Below, one piece after another: positions 31,426-40,803 of a stretch of DNA of 51,105 nt. A program made the position numbers and the translations under genes. The notes beneath the pieces are model-generated. The model was not told the origin of the DNA, searched no databases, and worked only from the letters and a program-made list of their open reading frames with translations. How positions within the stretch are numbered: the stretch's first letter is position 1; each line of letters opens with the position of its first letter. Origin of the DNA: Geodermatophilaceae bacterium (lineage in GTDB: Bacteria; Actinomycetota; Actinomycetes; Mycobacteriales; Geodermatophilaceae); NCBI GenBank assembly GCA_013812145.1, contig JACCTY010000026.1:1-51105 (forward strand), read 5' to 3'.

Positions 31426-32260
31426 CCGACGAGCTGGCTGTCCGGCGAATGTGCTGGCACGAACCCGACGGCCACCTTCCAGCCCGAGCCGTCGAGGGAG
31501 TACACGGGTAGGTCGACCTCGGGCGCCCCGGCCTCGGATCGATGTGTGACGCGGACCGTCTCAGCCGGGACGAAGCCCCCGACGAAGACCTCGGCCGCCA
31601 TTTCCGCCCAGATCAGCGTCGATAGCGGCGGCTCGGTGGCAGCGGGCGCGCCGTGGCCCTGCGTGCCCCACCGCCGGCCGGCCCCCTCCCGCCAGTCGAG
31701 GTGGAGGCCGATGTCGTCACCGGAACCGTCCACCGCCAGTCGGTACTGGAACCCCGACCGCTCGCCGCTGACCACCTCCCGCGCCGAGGCGTGCGGGTAG
31801 ATCGATGCACGGACTCGGTAGGTCAACGACGTGCCGTCGGTTCCGGTCAGTCGCAGTTGCTCGCCGGCGATGCTCCATCGGACCGCGGCGCCGGCCAACC
31901 CTCCCAGCGCATCGTCGATCTCGCCGCCGGGTTGCGCACTGCAGTCCATGTCCGTCGTGAAGATCTCGCTGAGAACGAGGCTGTTGTCGCTGACGTCCGC
32001 AGTGCCACCCAATTCATTGCAGGCGAGCGCGGAGAAGCCGCCCTCGCCGTCGAAGCGGAGCACCGCGTCGAGTTCGGGCGTCACCTGCGTGGTCGCACCG
32101 GCCACCGTCATCTCGACCAGCTGCCACTCGGTTCGATCCAGAGTCGGCCCGGCTGCCGCCGGCGCATCGGCCGGAGCGACTGCGGGGGAGTCGTCCGAGC
32201 ACAGCCGCCGAGGGCGAGGGCGATGGCGACAACTGCCGGTAGTACGGCGGACGGACGCAC
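31386..32260 (-). pseudogene. META-domain (HslJ-like) lipoprotein gene with a frameshift at the lipobox
   Basis: From the GTG at 32260 (or 32296) the first frame gives a lipoprotein signal RPSAVLPAVVAIALALGGC and then an unrelated short tail ending at 32108. The matching mature protein lies in another frame: SDDSPAVAPADAP, then WQLVEMTVAG and the META domain with LDAVLRFDGEGGFSALACN and FTTDMDC, up to the stop at 31386. The two frames join if the tgtg at the lipobox Cys (caca on the + strand at 32200-32203) is shortened by 2 nt. META domains are often on outer-surface lipoproteins. The gene is broken or the assembly has a 2-nt error. Confidence 0.75.
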
Positions 32261-32300
32261 GGCACTTCGACGCAGACGGGGCCGGGCCGGTTCCACCGAG

Positions 32301-32852
32301 CTACCCGGAGCTCAGATTCTGCGGACAGACGGTCACCGGGTACGGGCGGGTAACCGAAACAGTGTCCGCACCGTGCGCCCGCCCCACCTCGACGTACCGG
32401 CCGGCTATGAGATTCCAACAGACGATCGACGGCATCTTCGGGTCAACGGTCCAGTAGGACTCGACGCCCGCGTCGGCGTACACCGAGTGTTTCAAGACGA
32501 GGTCCTTGCGGCGGGTGCTCGGCGACAGCACCTCGACGGCGAGCAGCGGCGCAATCACGATGTTCGTCTCCCCGACTGCGTCCCGTCGCACGACGACGAC
32601 ATCCGGCTGGACCGACGTGGTCTTGTCCGGCCGGAAGTCAATGGGCGACACCAGGACCTCCAGCTCCGGTGGGCAGGCGAGGTCCAACTGGACGAGCAGC
32701 CGCACGACCACCCTTTGATGCCGCGGCACCGGGGCCGGACTCACGACGAGGATCCCGTCGATGAGCTCGTACTGCAGCCCGTCGTCCGGGAGCAGGTCGA
32801 TGTCGTCGACCGTCCAGTCCCCCTCACGCGGCATCACGGTCACGACAGACAT
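32301..32852 (-). CDS. Uma2 family (PD-D/ExK nuclease fold) protein
   Basis: The ATG at 32852 is preceded by GGAGG and gives 183 residues. It has the Uma2 layout: WTVDDIDLLPDDGLQYELID (with the early Glu), VQPDVVVVRRDAVGE (Asp), LAVEVLSPSTRRKDLVLKHS (Glu, then D and K of the ExK and following helix) and YADAGVESYWTVDP. Such proteins share the PD-(D/E)xK nuclease fold and are common in actinobacteria and cyanobacteria, with function largely unknown. It lies 61 bp after the methyltransferase gene, but no clear functional link is seen. Confidence 0.9.
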   Translation of the reverse strand: MSVVTVMPREGDWTVDDIDLLPDDGLQYELIDGILVVSPAPVPRHQRVVVRLLVQLDLACPPELEVLVSPIDFRPDKTTSVQPDVVVVRRDAVGETNIVIAPLLAVEVLSPSTRRKDLVLKHSVYADAGVESYWTVDPKMPSIVCWNLIAGRYVEVGRAHGADTVSVTRPYPVTVCPQNLSSG

Positions 32853-32913
32853 GGTGCTCCCTCCGCTGAGACATGTCAGCAGCGTGCCCGAGTCCTCCGG
32901 TCGCCTGCTCCGG

Positions 32914-33609
32914 CTATCCACAGGACAGCCGGACGCCGAGAACCTCGGGCAACTGCCCCTCGCCACGCTCGACAATCGCCTCCAGCCGGGTCCCGGGGTG
33001 CAGCATCGCGCCCAGCAGAGACTCCAGCTGCAGGTGGTGTACGCCAACGCGGTGACGGACCGCGGTACCGGTGAACGCCGTGCGCGGCTGCCAGCCCTGC
33101 GCCCGATATCCTCGGTGCAGCCGCAGTGCGTCGTCCTGCCGCTCCACAAAGGGCCCGACGAAGCACGGGTGCACGCCGACATAGACGAAGACGCCTCCCG
33201 ACGCGAGCACCCGGAGGCCCTCTGCGACCAGCCGGTCGAACCGGTCCAGGTCGGTATGGGTGAGCATCGAGTAGACGAGCACAAACGAGCCGTCCGGGAA
33301 CGGCAGGGTGCGGGCATCCGCACGCAGGACGGGCAGCCGGGAGCACGCCAGGCGCAGCTGATCGGCGCTGTAGTCAACGCCCAGCACGGCGTAGCCGCGG
33401 CGTCGCACCACGTCGGCGTGCAACCCCGTGCCGCAGCCAAGGTCGAGCGCCGGCCCCGAGCCGGCCGGCAGCAACTCCTCGAGCGCGACTCGTGCGGCAG
33501 CGACGGCACCGGCGGTCTGCGCCCAGGCGTCATACCAGTCGGCGTGGCCGTCGTACCGAGCCGATGCGGTCGGGAGGTCAGTCGCACCCACCGCCTCAGC
33601 GTCCCTCAT
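32914..33609 (-). CDS. Class I SAM-dependent methyltransferase
   Basis: The 231-residue protein has the Rossmann motif LDLGCGTGLHADVV near residue 55, LGVDYSADQL (acidic residue that binds SAM ribose) near 75, and LRADARTLPFPDGSFVLVYS near 95, typical of UbiE/type-11 methyltransferases. It is soluble and acts on an unknown small molecule. The gene starts at an ATG at 33609, 23 bp from the divergent DUF1992 gene, and no Shine-Dalgarno site is visible; the transcript may be leaderless. Confidence 0.9.
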   Translation of the reverse strand: MRDAEAVGATDLPTASARYDGHADWYDAWAQTAGAVAAARVALEELLPAGSGPALDLGCGTGLHADVVRRRGYAVLGVDYSADQLRLACSRLPVLRADARTLPFPDGSFVLVYSMLTHTDLDRFDRLVAEGLRVLASGGVFVYVGVHPCFVGPFVERQDDALRLHRGYRAQGWQPRTAFTGTAVRHRVGVHHLQLESLLGAMLHPGTRLEAIVERGEGQLPEVLGVRLSCG

Positions 33610-33632
33610 CGCAGCCAGGGAATACTTGCCGG

Positions 33633-34037
33633 GTGACTGAGCGCAAACCCTGGGGCATGAGTGTCGAGACCTGGGTCGACCGGCAGATCAGGGAAGCGCA
33701 GGAGCGCGGCGAGTTCGACAACCTTCCCGGTGCCGGCAAGCCGATTCCGGGCAAGGGCCAGCCTGATGACGAGTTGTGGTGGCTCAAGCAGTACATGGCC
33801 CGCGAGAAACTGACCATGGCGCTGCCGACCTCGCTGCAGATCCGCAAGGAGGTCGAGGACATCCTGACCCGCGTCGCCAAGGAGCGACGGGAACCCGCGG
33901 TACGCCGCATCGTCGCCGAGCTGAACGACCGCATCCGCGCCGAGATCCGCACGCCGAGCGCAGGACCGCCGCTGCGGCTCGCGCCGATGGACGTCGACGC
34001 TGTCGTCGAGGCATGGCGCGAGCGGCGCAAGCAGTAG
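33633..34037 (+). CDS. DUF1992 (DnaJ-homologue subfamily C member 28-like) protein
   Basis: The GTG at 33633 gives 134 residues; a second possible start is the ATG at 33657. The conserved motif VDRQIREAQERGEFDNLPG lies near residue 14, followed by GKPIPGKGQPDDELWWLKQY and the helical segment EVEDILTRVAKERREPAVRR. These define the DUF1992 family, which has a DnaJC28-type domain without a J domain. The function is unknown. It starts the rightward run of three small genes. Confidence 0.92.
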   Translation: MTERKPWGMSVETWVDRQIREAQERGEFDNLPGAGKPIPGKGQPDDELWWLKQYMAREKLTMALPTSLQIRKEVEDILTRVAKERREPAVRRIVAELNDRIRAEIRTPSAGPPLRLAPMDVDAVVEAWRERRKQ

Positions 34038-34056
34038 GCAGCGATACGTTCGACAG

Positions 34057-34422
34057 GTGCTCGACGCCGTCGCCAACACGCTCATCGGCGCCGCGCTGGT
34101 TCTCGCCGCGGCCACCGGCCTGCTGTCCTACCTGCGTCGACCCACCCCGCGCTGGCTCACTGCGGCCGGCGTCGTTGTTGCTGCTGTCGTCCTGTTGCAA
34201 GCCGTCATCGCGGGCGTGCTGCTCGTCGGCGGCGAGACCCCAGCAGAACAGGGCACGTTCATCGGCTATCTGTTCTTCAGCGTGTTCGTTCTCCCGGCGG
34301 CGATCGCATGGGCGCGGGCTGAGCCGGGGCGGTGGGGCAACGGCGTGCTCGCCGTCGGCTGCCTCACGCTCAGCGTCATGATCGTCAGGATGGTCCAGCT
34401 CTGGGACATGACCGGTGGCTGA
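34057..34422 (+). CDS. Small four-helix membrane protein of unknown function
   Basis: The 121-residue protein starts at a GTG and has four membrane helices, including TLIGAALVLAAATGLLSYL, AAGVVVAAVVLLQAVIAGVL, FIGYLFFSVFVLPAAIAWA and NGVLAVGCLTLSVMIVRMVQ. The acidic pair after helix 2 (GGETPAEQGTF) is its only polar loop. It ends in an 8-bp overlap with the next membrane protein gene, so both are coupled and may form a complex. I do not know the family, although similar gene pairs appear in other actinobacteria. No substrate or cofactor site is seen. Confidence 0.78.
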   Translation: MLDAVANTLIGAALVLAAATGLLSYLRRPTPRWLTAAGVVVAAVVLLQAVIAGVLLVGGETPAEQGTFIGYLFFSVFVLPAAIAWARAEPGRWGNGVLAVGCLTLSVMIVRMVQLWDMTGG

Positions 34423-34804
34423 ACCCACGAACACCGGCTTCGGCCGGCTGCTTGTCGCGGTGTACGCGACGTTCGCGCTCGCCGCGACCGCCCGCGCCGG
34501 CGTACAGCTCGCGACCCGGTTCGGCGAGGCGCCGCTGGCCTATCTGCTTTCGGCGCTGTCCGCAGTCGTCTACGTCGTAGCGACGGTCGCGCTGGCCCGC
34601 AGCGCCCGCGGAGTGGCCACGGCCGCGGTGGCCTTCGAGCTGATCGGCGTACTCGTCATTGGAGCGTTGAGCGTGCTCGACCCGGCGGCGTTCCCCGACG
34701 AGACGGTGTGGTCTGACTACGGCCGCGGCTACCTGTTCATCCCGCTGGTGCTGCCACTGGTCGGTCTGTACTGGCTGCGCCGGACGGCCAGCTCGCGCGC
34801 ATGA
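34415..34804 (+). CDS. Small membrane protein of unknown function, coupled to the previous gene
   Basis: The GTG at 34415 gives 129 residues with four likely helices: LLVAVYATFALAATARAGVQ, LAYLLSALSAVVYVVATVAL, AAVAFELIGVLVIGALSVL and YLFIPLVLPLVGLYWL. A loop FPDETVWSDYGRGY precedes the last helix. Size and topology match the preceding protein, so the pair may be diverged paralogues. The function is unknown. The gene ends 20 bp before a palindrome that separates it from the convergent acyl-CoA ligase gene. Confidence 0.78.
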   Translation: MAEPTNTGFGRLLVAVYATFALAATARAGVQLATRFGEAPLAYLLSALSAVVYVVATVALARSARGVATAAVAFELIGVLVIGALSVLDPAAFPDETVWSDYGRGYLFIPLVLPLVGLYWLRRTASSRA

Positions 34805-34823
34805 CGTCGACTTTCGGGGTTAT

Positions 34824-34864
34824 CGGATGCGGATTCGGCCAAATAGCGACCACATCCGCATCCG
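34824..34864. repeat. 41-bp palindrome between convergent genes
   Basis: Arms cggatgcgga (34824-34833) and tccgcatccg (34855-34864) pair over 10 bp. The loop contains ccaaatagcgacca (34839-34852), identical to the segment at 16787-16800. Like that element it lies between two genes facing each other. Confidence 0.82.
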
Positions 34865-34905
34865 TTGTCGCCGGACCCACGCGGACCGGGCCCAAGCCCG
34901 GCCAA

Positions 34906-36531
34906 CTAGGCGTTGCGGACGGCGGTAGCCTGCTGCAGCCCGAGTTCCTCGACGGAGACCTCGCGCATCTCCACCTTGCGGATCTTGCCGGTGACCGTCA
35001 TCGGGAACTCCGAGACCAGCTTGAGGTATCGGGGCACCTTGTAGTGCGCGAGCTTCCCCGAGCAGTACTCCCGCAGCCTTTCGATGGTCAGCTCGTCGGC
35101 GCCGTCGCGGAGCTTGACCCAGACCATCAGCTCCTCCCCGTACTTCTCATCCGGTACGCCGATGACCTGGGCATCGACGATGTCCGGGTGGGTGTAGAGG
35201 AACTCCTCCACCTCGCGCGGGTAGACGTTCTCCCCACCGCGGATGACCAGGTCCTTGATCCGACCGACGATGTTGAGGTAGCCCGCCTCGTCCATCGTCG
35301 CCAGGTCGCCGGTGTGCATCCAGCGGGCCTGGTCGATGACCTCGGCGGTCTTGTCCTTCTCGTTCCAGTAGCCGAGCATCACCGAGTACCCGCGGGTGCA
35401 GAACTCCCCCGCCTCACCTCGCGGCACGGTCAGCCCGGTGGCCGGGTCGACGACCTTGACCTCCAGGTGCGGATGCACGGTCCCCACGGAGGACACCCGC
35501 CGTTCCAGGTCGTCGTCGTCGCGGGTCTGCGTGGACACCGGTGACGTTTCCGTCATGCCGTAGCAGATGGCGACCTCGGCCATCCTCATGTCGGCGATGA
35601 CCCGCTTCATCACCTCGACGGGGCACGGCGAGCCGGCCATGATTCCGGTCCGAAGCGATCCAAGGTCGTACGACGCGAAATCCGCAACTCCCAGCTCGGC
35701 GATGAACATCGTCGGTACGCCGTACAGCGACGTGCACTTCTCCGCCGCTACCGCCGTGAGCGTTGCGACCGGATCGAAGGCCGGAGCGGGGATCACCATG
35801 CACGCGCCGTGGCTGGTGCAGGCCAGGTTGCCCATCACCATGCCGAAGCAGTGATAGAAGGGCACCGGGATGCACACCCGGTCCGCCTCGGAGTAGTTGA
35901 CGAGCTCGCCGACCATGAAGCCGTTGTTCAGGATGTTGTGGTGGCTGAGAGTCGCGCCCTTCGGGAAGCCCGTCGTACCGGAGGTGTACTGAATGTTGAT
36001 CGGGTCGTCGGCGGACAGCTCGGCTTTCGGAAGCGTTCCCGAGGCGCCCATCAGCTCGTCCCACTCCGGCGAGCCGATCAGGTAGACCGCGTGCAGGTCC
36101 GGGCAGCCGCCGCGAACCTCCTCGATCATCGCGCCGTAGTCACTGGTCTTGAACGACGCTGCGGCGACGAGCACGGAGATCCCGGCCTGTTTCAGGACGT
36201 AGCCGAGTTCGTGCGTCCGGTACGCCGGGTTGATGTTGACCAGGATCGCGCCGAGCCGGGCAGTCGCGTACTGGCAGAACACCCACTCGGCGTTGTTCGG
36301 CGACCAGATACCCACCCGGTCACCCTTGGCCACCCCGGCCTCGCGCAGACCCAGTGCGCAGGACTCGACCTCGGCGGACAGCCCGGCGTAGGTCCACCGC
36401 CGGCCGGTCGTGCACTCGACCAGTGCCTCCCGGTCGGGGTACGTCGCGACGGCGCGGTCGAAGTTCTGCCCGATCGTCTCCCCCAGCAGCGGAACGGCGG
36501 AGATGCCGGAGGCGTACGACGGCGCCGCCAT
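34906..36531 (-). CDS. Fatty acyl-CoA ligase / AMP-binding enzyme (FadD/AcsM-like)
   Basis: The ATG at 36531 gives 541 residues, a normal length; the longer reading upstream covers another gene. It shows [16 protein letters not shown] (P-loop, near residue 180), YGMTETSPV near 335, [13 protein letters not shown] and [20 protein letters not shown] near 430, and [10 protein letters not shown] with the catalytic Lys near 522. It activates a carboxylic acid with ATP and joins it to CoA. It starts 2 nt after the stop of a 69-residue protein gene, so both are coupled. The chain length preferred is unknown. Confidence 0.92.
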   Translation of the reverse strand: MAAPSYASGISAVPLLGETIGQNFDRAVATYPDREALVECTTGRRWTYAGLSAEVESCALGLREAGVAKGDRVGIWSPNNAEWVFCQYATARLGAILVNINPAYRTHELGYVLKQAGISVLVAAASFKTSDYGAMIEEVRGGCPDLHAVYLIGSPEWDELMGASGTLPKAELSADDPINIQYTSGTTGFPKGATLSHHNILNNGFMVGELVNYSEADRVCIPVPFYHCFGMVMGNLACTSHGACMVIPAPAFDPVATLTAVAAEKCTSLYGVPTMFIAELGVADFASYDLGSLRTGIMAGSPCPVEVMKRVIADMRMAEVAICYGMTETSPVSTQTRDDDDLERRVSSVGTVHPHLEVKVVDPATGLTVPRGEAGEFCTRGYSVMLGYWNEKDKTAEVIDQARWMHTGDLATMDEAGYLNIVGRIKDLVIRGGENVYPREVEEFLYTHPDIVDAQVIGVPDEKYGEELMVWVKLRDGADELTIERLREYCSGKLAHYKVPRYLKLVSEFPMTVTGKIRKVEMREVSVEELGLQQATAVRNA

Positions 36532-36533
36532 GG

Positions 36534-36743
36534 TCAGTTGTTCTCCGCCCGGTTCGGCTTCGCGGTGGGATGTTGGTAGGTCAGTTCGCTGGTAGGTAGG
36601 GGGAACGTCGCGTCCTCCCCGAACGGCGAGAGCGCACCCTGGTTCTCCGCGAGCAGCTCGGTCAGCGGTGGACCGCCGTCCTCGCTGCCGAACCACGTCG
36701 GCTCGACCAGTTTGATCTTCCGCGTGCGTGCCCTGCTCGCCAT
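36534..36743 (-). CDS. 69-residue protein coupled to the acyl-CoA ligase
   Basis: The ATG at 36743 has AGGAGG upstream at good spacing and gives 69 residues. The sequence starts with basic residues [10 protein letters not shown], then [20 protein letters not shown] and an acidic/Pro-rich end ([16 protein letters not shown]). No membrane helix or signal is visible, and I do not recognise the family. The stop is separated from the ligase ATG by 2 nt. The strong ribosome binding site and tight coupling argue for a real gene, possibly a partner of the ligase; that link is inferred from position only. Confidence 0.7.
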   Translation of the reverse strand: MASRARTRKIKLVEPTWFGSEDGGPPLTELLAENQGALSPFGEDATFPLPTSELTYQHPTAKPNRAENN

Positions 36744-36827
36744 CTGCGCCCTCCTGAGCCTCGCCGTACGGCAATGATGCCGGGCGAGCCGGACAGATGC
36801 CAGCAAGGGCGGGGGCCGCCGCCCGCC

Positions 36828-37535
36828 TCAGCAGTCCTTGCGCCGCAGGCCGTACAGGGTGCCGGTGCCGTCCGCGGTCACCACCAGGTCGCGTGTCCCG
36901 ACCGGCAGCATCCACAGCTCCTCTCCGTCCATGCCCAGCACCGCCTTGGTCCGCCACCGGGTCGTCGACAGCATCCGGGCGTGGACTGCCACACCGCTGT
37001 CGCTCGGCAGCAGGACGACACGAGCGCCGCGCATCCGCAGCCGGGCCAACGTCCAGGGCTCATGTCGCATTGCCCCGCCCCAGGCCCTCGCCCGCAGCAG
37101 AACCCCGATCCCGATCGGCACGGCACCGGCCGTGACCAGACTGAGTACCACCAGCGCCAGTCCAACGCCGCGGAGGCGATGTGGCTCCTCGAGCAACCGG
37201 GCGGTACCCGGGTCCTCCCGGTCGTAGCGCACCTCCACCTCCTCGCCCGCTGCGTACTCCCGGCCGGAGACCACGTCCAGCGTGCCGGTGAAGGACTCAC
37301 CGCCGGCGTCGTAGTCGAAGGTCACGGTCTGCGCATCGGCGGACCGGACCGTGCCGGTGGTCGCTGCCCCCTTCTCCAGCAGGCTCTGCGAGCGAGCTAC
37401 CAGGAACTGTGCGACGGCGACGACCAAAGCCGCGCAGATCAGGCCGGCGCCGAGCCACCGCAGCCCCGCCGTGCGATACGAGCGCCAAGCCTGCCGGGAC
37501 GTTTCGTAGTCCCACGCCACCCGTTCGCCGGCCAC
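36828..37535 (-). CDS. DUF3592-like membrane protein
   Basis: The GTG at 37535 gives 235 residues; a GTG at 37520 would fit too. Residues about 22-42 form a membrane helix ([19 protein letters not shown]), then a beta-rich domain with [20 protein letters not shown] and [20 protein letters not shown], which is the DUF3592 pattern, and a second helix ([20 protein letters not shown]). A C-terminal domain of about 80 residues ends in [19 protein letters not shown]. The function is unknown. It is divergent from the helicase-associated gene, 61 bp apart. Confidence 0.75.
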   Translation of the reverse strand: MAGERVAWDYETSRQAWRSYRTAGLRWLGAGLICAALVVAVAQFLVARSQSLLEKGAATTGTVRSADAQTVTFDYDAGGESFTGTLDVVSGREYAAGEEVEVRYDREDPGTARLLEEPHRLRGVGLALVVLSLVTAGAVPIGIGVLLRARAWGGAMRHEPWTLARLRMRGARVVLLPSDSGVAVHARMLSTTRWRTKAVLGMDGEELWMLPVGTRDLVVTADGTGTLYGLRRKDC

Positions 37536-37596
37536 CTGGCAACAGTAGGACTTCGCCCCCGGGCACCGGTCCGAGCCGCCGGGTAGCGTTGTCTGG

Positions 37597-39957
37597 ATGT
37601 CCTCGACCCGGCCGCGCAGCCTGTCCGACTGGCTGCGCACGCGCTCCGACGAGTGGCTGGCCGGCCTGCTCCGGGCCCGCCCCGACCTGGCAGTACCGGT
37701 GCCAGCGGACGTGGGCGTGTTGGCCAGCCGGATTGGCGTGCGGGTGTCGGTCGGCCGGGCACTGGAGGACCTCGACGCCTTTTCACTACAGGTGCTTGAG
37801 GGGCTGTTGCTGTCGATGGGCACCTCGTCGTACGCCGAACTGCGAGAGCTGCTCGACGCCGACGTGCCGGACGAGGTCATCCGCTCTGCGTTGAACCGCC
37901 TGCGCGACCTCGCGGTCGTGTGGGGCGAGGACGACGCGGTGCACGTCGTCGGCAGCGTGCGCGACCTCTCCTCGCCGTACCCGGCCGGGCTCGGCCGCCC
38001 GGTCGCCACACTGGTGGCCGCGCTGACCGACGCGCAGGTGGCGCCGGTGCTCGGCGCGTTGGGGCTGCCCGAACAGCGACAGCCCGGTGCGACCGACAGC
38101 ATCGCCCGGGTGTACGCCGATCCCGGCCGGGTTCGCGTTCTGCTGGGCACGTGCGGTGACAGCGAACGCGCCGCCCTCGCCCAACTCGACGCCGGTCCAC
38201 CGCTCGGTCAGCTCCCGGGCGCGCAACGGCCCGTCGTCGTGTCGGAGGCGACGACGCCGGTACGCCGCCTGCTCGGCCACGGGCTGCTGGTCTCCGTCGG
38301 TCCGGAGACCGTCGAACTGCCCCGTGAGGTGGGGTTGGCTCTGCGCGGGTCGCATCCGTTGGGGCCGAGTGTGCTGTCGCCGCCCCCGCTCCGATCGCAG
38401 GACGTCGGACAGTCCACTGTGGACAAGACAGCGGCAGGTCAAGTCCTGACGGTCCTGCGGCAGGTCGAACAGCTCTTGGAGATGCTCGGCATCGACGGGA
38501 CGCCGGTCCTTCGCTCCGGCGGTCTCGGGATCCGCGAACTGCGCCGGCTCGCCAAGGCACTGGACCTCGACGTGCAACAGACCGCGGTGTACCTGGAGGT
38601 GTGCGGGGCGGCCGGCCTGCTCGACCACTCACCCGGCCCGGATTCGCATTGGCTGCCCACCCGGGCATTCGACGTCTGGCTGGCGCGGGCGCCGGAGCAA
38701 CGGTGGGCGCAGCTCGCCTCCGCCTGGGTGGAGACGACCACCTGGCCCGGTCTGGTCGGCAAGAAAGACGACCGCGACAAGTCCATCAACGTCCTGTCTT
38801 ACGACGTGAACCGGTCGTGGGCGACGACGGTACGGCGACGCGTCCTGGAGCTGCTCGCTGAACTTCCTCCGGGTTCCTCGTTGAGTGCCGATGCTGTTGT
38901 GGAGCAGCTGGCTTGGCGCTGGCCGCGTCGGGCCTTTGTCCAACGACTCGAACTCGTCGGCGCCGCGCTCGCGGAGGGCGAGCAGCTGGGCCTGCTCGGC
39001 CGGGGCGCGGTGAGCAGTGCCGGCGGCGCGGTTCTCAGCGGCGGGGACGCGGGCGCCGTACTCGCCGGGTTCCTGCCGGAGCCGGTCGACCATGTGCTGA
39101 TCCAGGCCGATCTCACGGTGGTCGCACCTGGCCCGCTGGAGCCCGCTCTCGCCCGCGAGATCGCGGCCGTCGCGGACGTCGAGTCATCCGGCGGCGCGAC
39201 GGTCTACCGGATCGACGAGCGGACCGTACGCCGAGCGCTGGACAGCGGCCGGACCGCAGCCGAACTGCAGGAGCTGTTCGCCACTCGATCGCGCACCTCG
39301 GTCCCCCAGGCGCTCAGCTATCTCGTCGAGGACGTCGCGCGCCGGCATGGCCGGCTCCGGGCCGGCACCGCCACGGCGTACCTGCGCTGTGACGACGAGG
39401 CGCTGATCGCCGAACTGGTGGCGGATCGGCGTACCGCCGCCCTGCGGCTGCGCCGGATCGCGCCAACGGTGCTCGCGGCCGGCGCAGCGGTGAAGACGCT
39501 GCTCGACGTGCTGCGAGGCGCCGGTTACGCACCGGTGGCCGAGGATCCGGAGGGTGCGGTCGTGCTGCACCGGCCGGACGCGAAGCGGCTGGCCGGTCGT
39601 GCGCAGCGTCCTCGCTCCGGCGCGTCGCTCCCGTCGCACGAGCAGCTGGTCGAGGCGGTCCGCAAGATCCGGGCCGGTGACCGGGCCGCCCGCAACGCCC
39701 ACCGGATGCCGGTCGGCACCCGGATACCCGGCGTGACGACGGCGGCGACCCTGGAGTTGCTGCAGCTGGCGATGGCCGAGGACCGGCAGGTCTGGCTCGG
39801 CTACGTCGACGCCGACGGCTCGGCCACCCAGCGCATCGTCGATGTGGTCTCGCTCAGCGGCGGCTTCCTGCAGGCCTACGACTTAACCGCCGGCGCGCCG
39901 CGGACGTTCGCCCTGCACCGCGTCACCTCGGCCGCCCTCCTCGACCCGGCTGGCTGA
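37597..39957 (+). CDS. Helicase-associated WYL-domain protein (Helicase_C_3-type)
   Basis: The 786-residue protein has an N-terminal helical region opening [20 protein letters not shown], then a long middle with [19 protein letters not shown], and the XPB-associated domain ([40 protein letters not shown]). The C-terminus is WYL-like ([20 protein letters not shown], then [20 protein letters not shown]). In many actinobacteria this protein is next to an XPB/Ssl2-type DNA helicase gene, for example Rv0862c next to Rv0861c as I recall. The helicase gene is not next to it here. It is likely a nucleic acid-binding partner in DNA repair. It contains one GTCCACTGTGGAC palindrome. Confidence 0.9.
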   Translation: MSSTRPRSLSDWLRTRSDEWLAGLLRARPDLAVPVPADVGVLASRIGVRVSVGRALEDLDAFSLQVLEGLLLSMGTSSYAELRELLDADVPDEVIRSALNRLRDLAVVWGEDDAVHVVGSVRDLSSPYPAGLGRPVATLVAALTDAQVAPVLGALGLPEQRQPGATDSIARVYADPGRVRVLLGTCGDSERAALAQLDAGPPLGQLPGAQRPVVVSEATTPVRRLLGHGLLVSVGPETVELPREVGLALRGSHPLGPSVLSPPPLRSQDVGQSTVDKTAAGQVLTVLRQVEQLLEMLGIDGTPVLRSGGLGIRELRRLAKALDLDVQQTAVYLEVCGAAGLLDHSPGPDSHWLPTRAFDVWLARAPEQRWAQLASAWVETTTWPGLVGKKDDRDKSINVLSYDVNRSWATTVRRRVLELLAELPPGSSLSADAVVEQLAWRWPRRAFVQRLELVGAALAEGEQLGLLGRGAVSSAGGAVLSGGDAGAVLAGFLPEPVDHVLIQADLTVVAPGPLEPALAREIAAVADVESSGGATVYRIDERTVRRALDSGRTAAELQELFATRSRTSVPQALSYLVEDVARRHGRLRAGTATAYLRCDDEALIAELVADRRTAALRLRRIAPTVLAAGAAVKTLLDVLRGAGYAPVAEDPEGAVVLHRPDAKRLAGRAQRPRSGASLPSHEQLVEAVRKIRAGDRAARNAHRMPVGTRIPGVTTAATLELLQLAMAEDRQVWLGYVDADGSATQRIVDVVSLSGGFLQAYDLTAGAPRTFALHRVTSAALLDPAG
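38412..38424. repeat. Palindrome GTCCACTGTGGAC
   Basis: Third copy of the 13-bp palindrome, in the helicase-associated gene, identical to the one at 23564. Confidence 0.7.
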
Positions 39958-39988
39958 GCTGCTCTGGCGTCGTCGCTACGCTGTCCGG

Positions 39989-40741
39989 GTGCAGATCGGG
40001 GCCGTCCTGCCCGCCGCTGAGGTCTCCGGTCCGGGGACCACGCCCGGCTGGCTCTCGGTCCGATCATTCGCAGCCGCGGCGGAGGACCGTGGTCTTGACT
40101 CGGTATGGATGTTCGACCACTTCTTTTGCCAGACGTCCAGCGGCCGACGCGAGGGCATGCACGAGGCATGGACCACTGTCTCCGCGGTTGCCGCGGTCAC
40201 CTCCCGAATCCAGGTGGGCACCCTGGTGCTGTGCAGCCCGTTCCGCAACCCCGGACTCGTCGCGAAGATGGCCGCCACCGCCGAGGACATCAGTGCTGGC
40301 CGCCTTGTGCTCGGCTTGGGCGCCGGCTGGCATGATCCGGAGCTGGCCGCGTTCGGCTTTGCCGCTGACCATCTGGTGGACAGGTTTGCAGAGGCGCTAC
40401 CGATCATTGTCGGCTTGCTCCAGGGCGACACAGTCACCGTGGACGGCCGCTACCACGATCTTCGCGCCGCGGCGCTCGTCCCGCCGCCAGCGCGTCGGGT
40501 CCCGATCCTGGTGGCCGCCGAGGGTCCGCGGATGCTGCGACTCACCGCTCGGCACGCCGACGCATGGAACACCGCCTGGTACGGCGCACCCGACGACCAC
40601 CTGCGTTCACAGCTGTCGGCTATGCGGCAGGCACTCGACACCGAGCGGCGGGATCCGGCGACACTGACCCGGACGGTCGGCATCCACGTCTACCACCCGG
40701 ACAGCGGGGTGCCGGCCGACCCGGACGACGAAGCGGTCTGA
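39989..40741 (+). CDS. LLM class flavin/F420-dependent oxidoreductase, short C-terminus
   Basis: The GTG at 39989 gives 250 residues of the luciferase-like TIM barrel. It has RGLDSVWMFDHFFCQ near residue 33, QVGTLVLCSPFRNPGLVAKM near 75, SAGRLVLGLGAGWHDPELAAF near 103 and RRVPILVAAEGPRMLRLTARH near 168. The family usually has 280-300 residues; here the frame ends at PDDEAV, before the last helices, and no continuation is visible in the next 60 bp. It may be C-terminally truncated. It is 31 bp after the helicase-associated gene but shows no clear link. Confidence 0.85.
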   Translation: MQIGAVLPAAEVSGPGTTPGWLSVRSFAAAAEDRGLDSVWMFDHFFCQTSSGRREGMHEAWTTVSAVAAVTSRIQVGTLVLCSPFRNPGLVAKMAATAEDISAGRLVLGLGAGWHDPELAAFGFAADHLVDRFAEALPIIVGLLQGDTVTVDGRYHDLRAAALVPPPARRVPILVAAEGPRMLRLTARHADAWNTAWYGAPDDHLRSQLSAMRQALDTERRDPATLTRTVGIHVYHPDSGVPADPDDEAV

Positions 40742-40803
40742 AGCTGAGGTGAGGCCAAGCCGTGTCGGCATGGACGGGCAGTTCGAGACGTCGAGTCAGG
40801 TGG

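Noticed and set aside
32301-33587. 428-codon frame joining the Uma2 gene with sequence antisense-frame to the methyltransferase
   Set aside because: The first two thirds are an Arg/Ser/Cys-rich shadow of the methyltransferase; Uma2 starts at 32852 with its own GGAGG.
36532-36957. N-terminal extension of the acyl-CoA ligase frame
   Set aside because: It overlaps the 69-residue gene, is Arg/Gly-rich and exceeds the usual 541 residues of the family.
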